Of a stretch of 64,000 nucleotides of DNA, positions 36,878 through 46,144 are shown one piece after another. The notes under the pieces were generated by a model. That model made no database searches. It was not told the DNA's origin and saw nothing but the letters and a program-made list of their open reading frames with translations. This stretch comes from Breznakiella homolactica (lineage in GTDB: Bacteria > Spirochaetota > Spirochaetia > Treponematales > Breznakiellaceae): contig NZ_CP067089.2 in NCBI RefSeq assembly GCF_016616095.2, positions 1,054,001-1,118,000 of the forward strand, given 5' to 3'. The position numbers and the translations under genes are program-made. Positions within the stretch are counted from its first letter, which is position 1. Every line of letters starts with the position of its first letter.

Positions 36878-38803
36878 CTATTTCGCGTCTACGTTCTTTA
36901 ATTCCTTATTGGCCACCCTGACGCCGCCGGCCTTGAGGCCCTTCACCAGGAAGTCCTGGGCTTTGAAAGTCTCCTTGGAAACCTTCTGCCGGGGCTTCGG
37001 AATGTAGGTAACGGTAAAGCTGAATTTATTCCGGGTATCCACATGGAGCACCTGGGCGTCCGCGGGAACCAGGGCGTACTCCTTGTTCATAATCCACCCT
37101 TCAATTACGCAGCGCTTGATATAGGGGAACCCGGTCTTCTTGTCCTTGTAGATAATCGTAAAGACCGTCTTGGAAAGTTCTTCCTTGTCGGCGACGCCGA
37201 CCCACCAGGCTTCGGCACCAACAAAGGCCTTATCTGGCAGGTCCGATACCTGGTAGGTCGCGTTTTTTCTGAGCACCAGGATGCGGTCAAAGGGCGACAC
37301 CTCGGCAACCGCCTGTCCGCCGCTTACCTCGGTTCCGAGGTAGCCGGTTTTCCCGTCGTACCGGAGGACAACCAGGTCCTTCTTGATGATATCCTTGACA
37401 TCAACCTTGTCGAAGGCGCCGACCTTGGTTTTCCGGGCGCCGCGGCCAACTTCCTCATTGGCCTTTATCTTGCCGATGATACCGTCCAGGAAGGATACGG
37501 CGTAGGCAACAATGTTTTTGAGATGCCCCTGGATTTCCTTGATCCGGGCCTTGATCTCCTGCATTTCGGAACGGGCTTTGTTGATGTCGTAGAGCGAAAT
37601 CCGGCGGATGGGAATGCGGAGGAGCCGTTCCACATCCTCGCTGCTGACTCCCCGGGGACCGACCTCTTTCATAAAGGGTTTAAAGCCGTCGATAACCGAC
37701 TTTTCCACCCCCTCGGCGGTCTTCATCTTCTCGATGGCTTTGTAAATCCGTTCCTCAATGAATATCCGTTCCAGGGTCCGCTGGTGGAGCTTGTCCATGA
37801 GCTCCCGTTTTTCGAGCTCCAATTCCTTGGTTAGAATTCCCACCAGCTGTTTGGCGTGGTGTTTAATCACCTCGGTGACGGTCATTATCCGGGGAAGGTT
37901 GTCTTTTATAACCAGAAGGTTTACGGAAATAGACTGCTCGCATTCGGTAAAGGCGAAGAGCGCATCTATGGTTTCCTGGGAATAGACACCCCGGGCGAGT
38001 TTGATTTCAATCTCGACATTTTCGGTGGTATAATCGCTGATGGACTGGATCTTGATCCGCCCCGCCTTGGCGGCGGTTTCCACGCTGTTGATAAGGCTTT
38101 CCGTGGTGGAGCCGAAGGGCAGTTCCCGGATAACAATCCGCTTGGGATCGGAAGTGTCGAGCTTGGCCCTGACCAGGACCTTGCCGTTTCCGTCCCGGTA
38201 ATCCGAAACATCCACCAGCCCGCCGGTGGGAAAATCCGGGAACAGCTCGAATTTCTTCCCCCCCAGGGCGGCCTTCTCCGCCTCCAGGACCTCCAGGATA
38301 TTGTGGGGCAGGACCTTGGTGGACATGCCTACGGCGATTCCTTCGGCGCCCATGACGAGCAGCACCGGTACTTTCGCGGGGAACAGCACCGGCTCTTTGT
38401 TCCGGCCGTCATAGGAATCCACCGAATTGGTGAGCTTCGGATTGTAGAATATATCCTTCGCCAGGGGCGTGGCCCGGCACTCAATGTACCGGACCGCCGA
38501 AGCCCCGTCGCCGGTATAGATGTTCCCGAAGTTCCCCTGGCGGTCGATGAAATATTCCTTGTTCGCCAGCACCACCAGAGCCGATCCGATGGAGGCATCG
38601 CCGTGGGGGTGATACTTCATACAGTGGCCCACCACATTGGCGACCTTATGGAACTTCCCGTCGTCCATCTCAAAAAGTGAATGGAGGATACGCCGCTGGA
38701 CAGGCTTGAGGCCGTCCTCAAGATCCGGGATGGCCCGGTCCTTGATTACATAGGAAGCGTACTCCAGAAAATTTTTATCAAACAGGTTCTTTATATATGC
38801 CAT
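36878..38803 (-). CDS. parC: DNA topoisomerase IV subunit A
   Basis: 641 residues, shorter than E. coli ParC, with the catalytic-tyrosine region GASAVRYIECRATPLA and the GyrA/ParC opening ASYVIKDRAIPDLEDGLKPVQRR. It cuts and rejoins DNA to decatenate chromosomes. The protein is about 100 residues short of E. coli ParC at the C terminus, where only part of the beta-pinwheel remains. It follows parE by 8 bases. Confidence 0.93.
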   Translation of the reverse strand: MAYIKNLFDKNFLEYASYVIKDRAIPDLEDGLKPVQRRILHSLFEMDDGKFHKVANVVGHCMKYHPHGDASIGSALVVLANKEYFIDRQGNFGNIYTGDGASAVRYIECRATPLAKDIFYNPKLTNSVDSYDGRNKEPVLFPAKVPVLLVMGAEGIAVGMSTKVLPHNILEVLEAEKAALGGKKFELFPDFPTGGLVDVSDYRDGNGKVLVRAKLDTSDPKRIVIRELPFGSTTESLINSVETAAKAGRIKIQSISDYTTENVEIEIKLARGVYSQETIDALFAFTECEQSISVNLLVIKDNLPRIMTVTEVIKHHAKQLVGILTKELELEKRELMDKLHQRTLERIFIEERIYKAIEKMKTAEGVEKSVIDGFKPFMKEVGPRGVSSEDVERLLRIPIRRISLYDINKARSEMQEIKARIKEIQGHLKNIVAYAVSFLDGIIGKIKANEEVGRGARKTKVGAFDKVDVKDIIKKDLVVLRYDGKTGYLGTEVSGGQAVAEVSPFDRILVLRKNATYQVSDLPDKAFVGAEAWWVGVADKEELSKTVFTIIYKDKKTGFPYIKRCVIEGWIMNKEYALVPADAQVLHVDTRNKFSFTVTYIPKPRQKVSKETFKAQDFLVKGLKAGGVRVANKELKNVDAK

Positions 38804-38811
38804 GGTTTTGC

Positions 38812-40773
38812 CTACAAATCGTTAACCAGATTTTTCATGATATACTCCCGGCGTTCCGGGGTATTTTTCCCCATATAGAAGGTCAGAACCTGGGGGACCG
38901 CCTTGAGGGTATTAACCGATACCGGGACGAGGCGCATATCCTCGCCGATGAACTGGCCGAATTCCTTGGGGCTTATTTCGCCAAGGCCCTTAAACCGGGT
39001 AACCTCACTCTGGCTGCCCAGGGCTTTTACCGCCGCGTCCCGTTCCTTCTCATTGTAGCAGTAGAGGGTTTCCTTTTTGGTCCGCACCCGGAACAGGGGG
39101 GTCTCCAGAATATAGATATGGCCCGATGTAACCAGCTCCTCGAAATAGGACAGGAAAAACGTCAGCAGCAGATTACGGATGTGGAATCCGTCAAAGTCCG
39201 CGTCCGTGGCAATGACGATCCGCTCATACCGGAGTCCGTCCACATCATTCTCGATTCCCAGGGCCATCATCATGTTGTAGAGTTCTTCGTTCCGGTAGAT
39301 TGAAGTCCGCTTCTTGCCGTACATGTTCTCGACCTTACCCCGGAGGGCGAAAATCGCCTGGGTCATCACATCCCGGCTCGATACCATGGAACCCGCGGCG
39401 GAATCGCCTTCGGTTATGAAGATGGTCGAATTCTCACCCTTTTCGCCGTCCTCCAGATGGTATTTGCAGTCCTTCAGTTTCGGGATTTTAAGGGCGATTT
39501 TTTTCGCCGCCTCCCGGGCTTCCTTTTTGACCACATTGAGTTCGGTCCGGAGTTTCTCGTTGGCCAGGATCTTCTGCTCGAGCTTTTTGGCGGCCTCGGT
39601 GTTTTTGTGGAGCCAGTCCTCCACGGCAACCTTGGTTTCCTGGACAACCCAGGTCCGGATATCGGAATTACCCAGCTTGTTTTTTGTCTGGCTTTCAAAA
39701 ACGGGGTTCTTAAGTTTTACCGCCACCGCGGCGATGGTACCTTCCCGGACATCCTCGCTCCGGTAATCCTTTTTAAAATACGCCTGGATACCTTTAAGAA
39801 AACCTTCCTTAAAAGCCGAAAGGTGGGTTCCGCCGTCGGAGGTGTACTGGCCGTTCACAAAGGAGAAATATTCCTCCCCGTAGTTATTGGTATGGGTAAA
39901 GGCGAATTCAATATGATCTCCCCGGAAGTACCCGATGGGATAGATACAATCCTCGCCGGTCTCCTCGGTCAGAAGATCGTAGAGTCCCCGCTGGGAGATA
40001 TAGGATTTTCCGTTGAGGGCCAGGGTCAGTCCGGCGTTGAGGTAGGCGTAATTCATTATCCGCCGTTCAATAAATTCGAGGTTGAATTCATAGTCGCCGA
40101 ATATTTCATTGTCCGGGACAAACTCCACATAGGTGCCGTTTTTCTGTTTGTTTTTGAGTTTTCCCTTGCGCTCGGTTTTAAGACTTCCCCGTTCAAAAAT
40201 GGCTTCGGCGAATTCATTGTCCCTGATGGCCACCACCCGGAAATAGGAGGACAGGGCGTTCACCGCCTTGGTCCCCACCCCGTTGAGTCCCACGGAAAAC
40301 TGGAACACATCATCGTTGTACTTCGCGCCGGTGTTGATTACCGAAACGCATTCCACCAGTTTCCCCAGGGGAATCCCCCGCCCGAAATCCCGGACCTTTA
40401 CCTTGCCGTCCTTTACCTCGGTTTCGATAAGCTTGCCGTTTCCCATGATGAATTCATCGATGGCGTTATCGATGACTTCCTTGAGGAGCACGTAGATCCC
40501 GTCGTCGGGATTTGAACCGTCCCCCAGGCGGCCGATATACATCCCCGTACGGAGCCGGATATGCTCCAGGGATGACAGGGTTTTTATTTTCGATTCATCG
40601 TATACCGCGGGGCCGGCCTTGGCGGCGGCTTTCTGCGCCGGCTTCGCCGGAGCCCCCTTCGCCCCCGAAGGGGCGGATTTAACCGCCGGTTTAGCCGGCG
40701 CCTTGGCCGCAGCCGCGGTCTTTTTCCCCGCCGCCGGTTTTCCGGCGGCTTTCATTTGAGTCTTAACTGCCAT
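38812..40773 (-). CDS. parE: DNA topoisomerase IV subunit B with Ala/Lys-rich N terminus
   Basis: 653 residues. The GHKL ATPase begins near residue 60 (LSSLEHIRLRTGMYIGRLGD), with NGVGTKAVNALSSYF, the TOPRIM EGDSA motif (FITEGDSAAGSM) and DADFDGFHIRNL. The first 57 residues are almost only Ala, Lys, Pro and Gly, like histone H1 tails. That extension is unusual for ParE and may bind DNA. The ATPase residues look intact. Confidence 0.92.
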   Translation of the reverse strand: MAVKTQMKAAGKPAAGKKTAAAAKAPAKPAVKSAPSGAKGAPAKPAQKAAAKAGPAVYDESKIKTLSSLEHIRLRTGMYIGRLGDGSNPDDGIYVLLKEVIDNAIDEFIMGNGKLIETEVKDGKVKVRDFGRGIPLGKLVECVSVINTGAKYNDDVFQFSVGLNGVGTKAVNALSSYFRVVAIRDNEFAEAIFERGSLKTERKGKLKNKQKNGTYVEFVPDNEIFGDYEFNLEFIERRIMNYAYLNAGLTLALNGKSYISQRGLYDLLTEETGEDCIYPIGYFRGDHIEFAFTHTNNYGEEYFSFVNGQYTSDGGTHLSAFKEGFLKGIQAYFKKDYRSEDVREGTIAAVAVKLKNPVFESQTKNKLGNSDIRTWVVQETKVAVEDWLHKNTEAAKKLEQKILANEKLRTELNVVKKEAREAAKKIALKIPKLKDCKYHLEDGEKGENSTIFITEGDSAAGSMVSSRDVMTQAIFALRGKVENMYGKKRTSIYRNEELYNMMMALGIENDVDGLRYERIVIATDADFDGFHIRNLLLTFFLSYFEELVTSGHIYILETPLFRVRTKKETLYCYNEKERDAAVKALGSQSEVTRFKGLGEISPKEFGQFIGEDMRLVPVSVNTLKAVPQVLTFYMGKNTPERREYIMKNLVNDL

Positions 40774-40852
40774 GGCATCCTACACTGAAAAATTCTTCAT
40801 ACTGTCAATCACTTCCGGAATAAATATCCGGAAGTCCCCTCCCGATTGTTTT

Positions 40853-41965
40853 TTAACTGTCCGTTCCGGCTATTTCCTGAAGTTCGGCAATTTTCTTTTT
40901 TATATCTTCTATTTTAATACTAAATTCGGAAATTGTCTTTTCCGCGGCGGAAATTCTCATCCGCTGCTCTTCGGTAGCCTTCTCTAATTTTAGAATTTCG
41001 GCTTTTTCTTCGTCGATCTTTATAGCCGCTTCCAGTTTTACGATTCTGTTCTGGGTATCCGCCACCGCGTCCCGGAGATCATGGATCCTGGTAAGGAGCA
41101 GTTTATCCTCGTTATCGAAATATTTTGAAAACTCCTTTTTCCGTTCCCCAGCCGATACGTAATCCCCGAACCGGAGGTACACAGCCTGGAGATTCTTTTT
41201 TTTCTGTTCCCGGTTTTTCTCAAGGCCGTCAATTATTTTGGCCGGATTCGATTCGGAACCGAAGCTCTCACCGATCCTGCGGCGTTCTTCCTTAAGCACC
41301 GCCGACCGGGTTTCCAGGTCCGTCAGGGAAGTCCGGATCTTTTCTGTTTCCCCCAGGATACTGAGCACTCCGGAGTTCGTGATGGTCTCTTCGTGGGTAA
41401 GGTGGCTGAACCGTTCCCCCATGGAGGTGTAGAGTTTCCGCAGGGAAGTCTGGCTGTTTTTAAGGGAGGTCCGAAGCACCATGGATTTGGCGTTATTGCC
41501 TACCCAGTTGAAAAAATTCCCGTTGTTTTTCTCATCCAGGACACCGAGGGTTTCCTCCAGGGACTCGATCTTCGGGATGAGGTTATCAAGCTGGCTGCGG
41601 TAAGGCGCCGCAAACGCTGAAAAAGCCGGATCCTCCGCGAGGCTTTCGCCGAGGCGGGTATAGAGATCCACAAGCTCCTTATTGCCGGTCCCCTGCTCCT
41701 GGGCAATGCCGAGCAGTTCGTCCTCCACGGCCTTAATCCGGGAAGAATCGGTCTCAATCTGCCGGATCCGGGTCTGGGATTCTTCCAGTTCCCGCTGAAT
41801 TTCCAGGTACTCCGTACGGGCGGCTCCTGCCTCGGCCTGTAAATTTTCATCCACCAGCCGTTTAATCAGTGATTCCCCGAAATCCTCCAGCATAAGATTA
41901 AGCGATTTCTGGTCTTCACTCTTTTTAATCTCCAGGTCCTTAATAACCTTTTTTCTTTCATCCAT
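40853..41965 (-). CDS. Coiled-coil protein, unknown function
   Basis: 370 residues, nearly all predicted coiled coil (for example IQRELEESQTRIRQIETDSS) with no signal peptide or membrane segment. It is rich in Glu, Lys and Leu with short breaks near residues 145-180. TATAGT ends 7 bases before the ATG with no SD, a leaderless-looking start. Coiled-coil cytoplasmic proteins in spirochaetes often organise cell structure; no specific role can be assigned. Confidence 0.75.
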   Translation of the reverse strand: MDERKKVIKDLEIKKSEDQKSLNLMLEDFGESLIKRLVDENLQAEAGAARTEYLEIQRELEESQTRIRQIETDSSRIKAVEDELLGIAQEQGTGNKELVDLYTRLGESLAEDPAFSAFAAPYRSQLDNLIPKIESLEETLGVLDEKNNGNFFNWVGNNAKSMVLRTSLKNSQTSLRKLYTSMGERFSHLTHEETITNSGVLSILGETEKIRTSLTDLETRSAVLKEERRRIGESFGSESNPAKIIDGLEKNREQKKKNLQAVYLRFGDYVSAGERKKEFSKYFDNEDKLLLTRIHDLRDAVADTQNRIVKLEAAIKIDEEKAEILKLEKATEEQRMRISAAEKTISEFSIKIEDIKKKIAELQEIAGTDS

Positions 41966-42072
41966 ACTTTTTACTATAAGCTAAAGACATTTTTCTTGAC
42001 AATCCGCCCAGACCGCCCCATCATAAATAATGTCACCATCATTGGGAGATTTGTGCTTCAAGGAGACCTAAC

Positions 42073-44157
42073 ATGAGCTACACCACCGATGCTATCCGGA
42101 ATGTTGCCATTGCCGGCCACGGAGGAACCGGCAAAACCACCCTTTTTGAAGGCTTGCTTTTTGCCGGAGGCGTGATTTCAAAGCCCGAAACGGTGGATTC
42201 GGGGAAAACCGTAGGAGACTACACGCCGGAAGAAATTGAACGGAAGATTTCGATTCATGCTGTTATGGGCCATGTGGAACGGAACGGCAGGAAAATAAAC
42301 ATATTTGATACCCCCGGTTCATCGGATTTTACCGGGGACGTGATACTGAGTTTCAGGGCCAGTGAATTCGCCCTGCTTACCGTGGACGGCCGGTCCGGCG
42401 TCCAGATTGAAACCATTAAACTCTGGCGCAACCTCGAAGGCCGGGAGAAACCCCGGGGAATTTACGTTACCCGCATGGATGACGAACGGGCGGACTTCGA
42501 TAAGGCGCTCCAGGACATTAAAGAGAAGTTCAAGGTAGACCCGGTTCCGGTAACCATCCCCATGGGATCCGGAACCTCCTATAAAGGGGTCATCGATATT
42601 CTGAACGAAAAAGCGTATTTCGTGCAGGACGGCGCCCTGGAAAAGGCCGGGGATATTCCCGCCGAATACAAAGACGCGGTGGACGCAGCCCGGGAACGGC
42701 TCATTGAAGCCGCCGCCGAGGGTGACGACACCCTGATGGAACATTACATTGAAAAAGGTTCCCTGGATGCGGATGAAATGCATACGGGATTAATCGAAGC
42801 CCTGGCGGACCATAAATACGTTCCCGCGTTCTGCGGTGTGCCGGTTAAGAATTCAGGGCTCACCCCGCTGCTGGACTTCCTGGCAGACGCAAGCCCGGAT
42901 CCGCGCACGGCCCATGACATAGCCGTGGGAGCCGACGGAGCCGCCCAGGATATACCGGTGGATCCCGATAAATCCCTGGCCGCGCTGGTGATCAAAACAA
43001 CCTATGACCAGTTTTCCGGGAAGTTATCCTGGGTCAAAGTAATCCGCGGCAAACTGAGCGCCGATTCCGAGGCCCTCAATGTAACCGAAAACAAAAAGGA
43101 ACGGATCGGCAAACTGTACACCGCCCAGGGCAAAAAACTGGAGGAAATTAAGGACCTTTACGCCGGTGACGTGGGAATTATCGCGAAATCAGCAACCCTG
43201 AAAACAAACGATACCATTGCCGCGCCGGATGCGCCCCTCACATTCCTCCCCCTGCGCCTGCCGGAACCGGTTCATTCCGTTGCGGTCAACGCGGTTCAGA
43301 AAAAGGATGAGGACAAGCTCGGCGAATTCCTGCTCCGGGCGACCGAAGAGGACAAGACCTTCCGGTATTTCTTCAACACCGAAACAAAGGAAACGGTCAT
43401 ATCCGGCATGGGAGAACTCCACGTTAACATCATCCTGGATAAGATCAAGCAGAACCAGAAAATTGAGGTACAGACCCATATTCCCCGGGTCGCCTACCGC
43501 GAAACAATAACCAAAAAAGCCGCCGCCGAATATACCCACAAAAAGCAGACCGGCGGACACGGACAGTATGGCAAGGTGGTGCTGGAAATCGCCCCGCTTC
43601 CCCGGGGAGACCAGTACAAATTCACCAACGCCATCTTCGGCGGCGCCGTTTCCAAGGGGTATATTCCCGGGGTCGAAAAGGGTGTCCAGGAAGGTATGGC
43701 CGCCGGGGTTATGGCGGGCTATCCCGTGGTCGATGTGGAAGTGAAAATCGTGGACGGCAAGGAGCATCCCGTGGATTCATCGGAACTCGCCTTTAAACTG
43801 GCGGCCCGAAACGCCTTCCGGGAGTCCATGCGCCAGGCGGCCCCGACGCTTCTGGAACCGGTTATGAACCTTACGGTTTTCGTGGAGGATAAATACCTGG
43901 GGGACGTCATGTCGGACCTTTCGGGGAAGCGCGGAAAAATCCAGGGACAGCAGTCCATGGGCGGCGGCATTGAGGAACTCAAGGCCCAGGTTCCCCAGGC
44001 GGAACTGCTCCGGTATTCCATCGACCTCCGGTCCATCACCAGCGGCACCGGTTCTTTCGGGGTCGAATTCGACCACTACTCTCCAATCAGCGGCAAAATT
44101 GCCGATGATGTAATAAAGGCCGCCGAGGCGTTCCGCGTCCAGGAGACCGACGATTAA
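42073..44157 (+). CDS. EF-G2-type translational GTPase
   Basis: 694 residues. G1 reads GHGGTGKTTL rather than the AHIDAGKTT of canonical EF-G, G3 is FDTPGSSDF, and G4 reads TRMD where NKMD is usual. Domains II-V follow in the EF-G order (HVNIILDKIKQNQ and the IEVQTHIPRVAYRETI segment). The divergent motifs match the second EF-G group. In spirochaetes the two EF-G forms share translocation and ribosome recycling; which job this one does is uncertain. AAGGAG lies 7 bases before the ATG. Confidence 0.88.
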   Translation: MSYTTDAIRNVAIAGHGGTGKTTLFEGLLFAGGVISKPETVDSGKTVGDYTPEEIERKISIHAVMGHVERNGRKINIFDTPGSSDFTGDVILSFRASEFALLTVDGRSGVQIETIKLWRNLEGREKPRGIYVTRMDDERADFDKALQDIKEKFKVDPVPVTIPMGSGTSYKGVIDILNEKAYFVQDGALEKAGDIPAEYKDAVDAARERLIEAAAEGDDTLMEHYIEKGSLDADEMHTGLIEALADHKYVPAFCGVPVKNSGLTPLLDFLADASPDPRTAHDIAVGADGAAQDIPVDPDKSLAALVIKTTYDQFSGKLSWVKVIRGKLSADSEALNVTENKKERIGKLYTAQGKKLEEIKDLYAGDVGIIAKSATLKTNDTIAAPDAPLTFLPLRLPEPVHSVAVNAVQKKDEDKLGEFLLRATEEDKTFRYFFNTETKETVISGMGELHVNIILDKIKQNQKIEVQTHIPRVAYRETITKKAAAEYTHKKQTGGHGQYGKVVLEIAPLPRGDQYKFTNAIFGGAVSKGYIPGVEKGVQEGMAAGVMAGYPVVDVEVKIVDGKEHPVDSSELAFKLAARNAFRESMRQAAPTLLEPVMNLTVFVEDKYLGDVMSDLSGKRGKIQGQQSMGGGIEELKAQVPQAELLRYSIDLRSITSGTGSFGVEFDHYSPISGKIADDVIKAAEAFRVQETDD

Positions 44158-44216
44158 ACAGCGACCAGAGTTACCGGCCCGCGGCGGGCCGTAATCAAAC
44201 GCCGCAAAAAGGAGGC

Positions 44217-44253
44217 GGGGCTGCTGCATAGTTTTGCGGCAGCCCCTTTTTTT
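44217..44253 (+). terminator. Terminator after the EF-G2 gene
   Basis: GGGGCTGC (44217-44224) pairs with GGCAGCCCC (44238-44246) and is followed by seven T residues, an intrinsic terminator that also touches the 3' end of the convergent citrate synthase gene. Confidence 0.88.
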
Positions 44254-45589
44254 ACCGTTCGCCCATGGGCGTATAGGGCATCCTGGATTGTACGCATTTA
44301 TAGGCGGGGCGGATGATCCGGCCGCCGGAAATGATTTCCTCCATGCGGTGGGCGCACCATCCCGCCACACGGCTTACCGCAAAGAGCGGGGTGAACAGTT
44401 CGTCGGGGATACCCATCATGCGGTACACAAACCCGGAATAGAAGTCCACGTTGGTGCAGATGTCCTTATCCGAACCCTTTACCTTTTTAAACACCTCCGG
44501 GGTAAGCCGTTCAATAAGTTTATAGAGGTTGAATTCATCACTCAGCTTTTTTTCTTCCGCCAGGCCCTGGGCCTTGTCCCGGAGCAGGGTCGCCCGGGGA
44601 TCGGATTTTGTGTAAATTGCGTGGCCCTGGCCGTAAATAAGACCGGAACCGTCATAGGCGTTTCCCTGGAGTATTTTCGTCAGGTAGTCCGCGACTTCAC
44701 TTTCATCATCCCACTTCTTTATGTTGGACTTGATATCCTCCATCATTCCCATAACTTTAATATTGGCGCCGCCGTGCTTAAATCCTTTAAGGGAGCCGAT
44801 GCCCGCGGAAATGGCCGCATAGGTGTCGGTATCCGCGGAGGAAACGAGATGGACCGCAAAGGTTGAATTGTTGCCGCCGCCGTGTTCCGCGTGGAGGATC
44901 AGCGCAAGGTCAAGAACCTCCGCTTCGAGGCGGGAATATTTCTGGTCGGGCCTGATCAGGGAGAGAATGGTTTCCGCGCTGTTGCAGCCCGCCGCGGGGC
45001 TGTGGATTATAAGGCTCTTATTGTCGTAGTAATGCTTTTTTGCCATGTAGGAATAGGCAATGATAGTAGGAAACCGGGCAATGAGTTCAATACACTGGCG
45101 CAGGGCATTTTCCGGGCTGTTATCATCCGGATTGTCATCGTAGGAATACAGGGTGAGGACCGACCGGGCAAGCTTGTTCATGATATCCCGGGAAGGGGCT
45201 TTCATGATGTTGTCCTCGGCGAAATTATCCGGCAGAGCGCGGTTTTCACCCAGGATACCGCAGAACTGTTCCAGTTCCGCCTTGCTGGGAAGCCGGCCGA
45301 ACATAAGGAGGTATACGGTCTCCTCAAACCCGAAACGGTCTTCCTTTTCCGCCGCGGCAACCAGGGATTCTACATCGATACCCCGGTAATACAGTTTCCC
45401 GTCCACCGCAACCTTTTCACCTTCATCTATAATATATCCGTGGACGTCGCCGACCCGGGTAAGCCCTACCAGAACGCCGGTCCCGTCCGCGTTCCGGAGC
45501 CCCCGTTTTACATTAAACCGGGTATACAGCTCGGAATCAATGTAATCGTTGCCGGTGACTTCGGCTAAATAGTTTTTCGTATTGCTCAT
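44252..45589 (-). CDS. gltA: Citrate (or 2-methylcitrate) synthase
   Basis: 445 residues. The catalytic histidine regions HAEHGGGNNSTFAVH and GQGHAIYTKSDPRA are present and the C-terminal Asp region follows. It condenses oxaloacetate and acetyl-CoA. Many treponemes lack a full TCA cycle; here the enzyme may serve glutamate synthesis. GGAGG precedes the ATG by 5 bases. A citrate versus methylcitrate preference cannot be read. Confidence 0.93.
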   Translation of the reverse strand: MSNTKNYLAEVTGNDYIDSELYTRFNVKRGLRNADGTGVLVGLTRVGDVHGYIIDEGEKVAVDGKLYYRGIDVESLVAAAEKEDRFGFEETVYLLMFGRLPSKAELEQFCGILGENRALPDNFAEDNIMKAPSRDIMNKLARSVLTLYSYDDNPDDNSPENALRQCIELIARFPTIIAYSYMAKKHYYDNKSLIIHSPAAGCNSAETILSLIRPDQKYSRLEAEVLDLALILHAEHGGGNNSTFAVHLVSSADTDTYAAISAGIGSLKGFKHGGANIKVMGMMEDIKSNIKKWDDESEVADYLTKILQGNAYDGSGLIYGQGHAIYTKSDPRATLLRDKAQGLAEEKKLSDEFNLYKLIERLTPEVFKKVKGSDKDICTNVDFYSGFVYRMMGIPDELFTPLFAVSRVAGWCAHRMEEIISGGRIIRPAYKCVQSRMPYTPMGER

Positions 45590-45650
45590 GGCGCCTCCGT
45601 ATATTTATACGCTATAATGCCGTATTATGAATGTTTATGCAATAGGAATT

Positions 45651-45829
45651 CCGGGGTACCTGCATTATATATGCACATCACAGCAAAGAAGCATGGCGAT
45701 GCAAGTACCGGGGGGCCCGTCGTATGAAAAAAATCCCGCGGGGCGGTATTTCTTTTCATACGACACCCCATGAGACTTTGTCCCGCCATGCTTCTTTGCT
45801 GCCCAGTTGTTTATATGCAGGTACCCCGG
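45651..45829 (+). repeat. Nested hairpin element, class 2 (copy G)
   Basis: Outermost arms CCGGGGTACCTGCAT (45651-45665) against ATGCAGGTACCCCGG (45815-45829); middle arms GCAAAGAAGCATGGCG (45683-45698) against its complement (45784-45799); inner stem GTCGTATGAAAA (45719-45730) against TTTTCATACGAC (45753-45764). The loop AAATCCCGCGGGGCGG is the reverse complement of copy F's loop, with changes. Confidence 0.87.
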
Positions 45830-45939
45830 CTTTGGCGGGAGGGCTGGGTGACGGGGAACAGGTTTGTTCAGGCCTTCGGTCTCTGCGAAGAAAGCTTCCT
45901 AAATCACCTCACCGACGGCAGGGCCGCCGCAGTATACCC

Positions 45940-46095
45940 GGAACGGCAGAAACATGGGGCGTACCGGTAACGCGGGGTGTCGGAGGCAAAGGGGGAAAAA
46001 GCGGCTTTCGAGACCTTTAGGTCGACGAGGAGCCCTTCCCCCTTTTCCTCCGGCAGGACCCCCGGACCTGTATCACCATGCTTCTGTACCGTTCC
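45940..46095 (+). repeat. Nested hairpin element, class 1 (copy H)
   Basis: Arms CAGAAACATGG (45947-45957) against CCATGCTTCTG (46076-46086). The inner stem of about 17 bp (45981-45997 against 46036-46052) has one mismatch and is a new sequence. The loop (46000-46033) has GACC-ttta-GGTC where other copies have GGCC-gaa-GGCC. It lies just upstream of asnS. The region 45590-46144 has no other supported gene. Confidence 0.85.
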
Positions 46096-46144
46096 CATGG
46101 CTGCTGCGGTTGCCCTTCCCGGGTAATGCAGGATATAGTAAACC

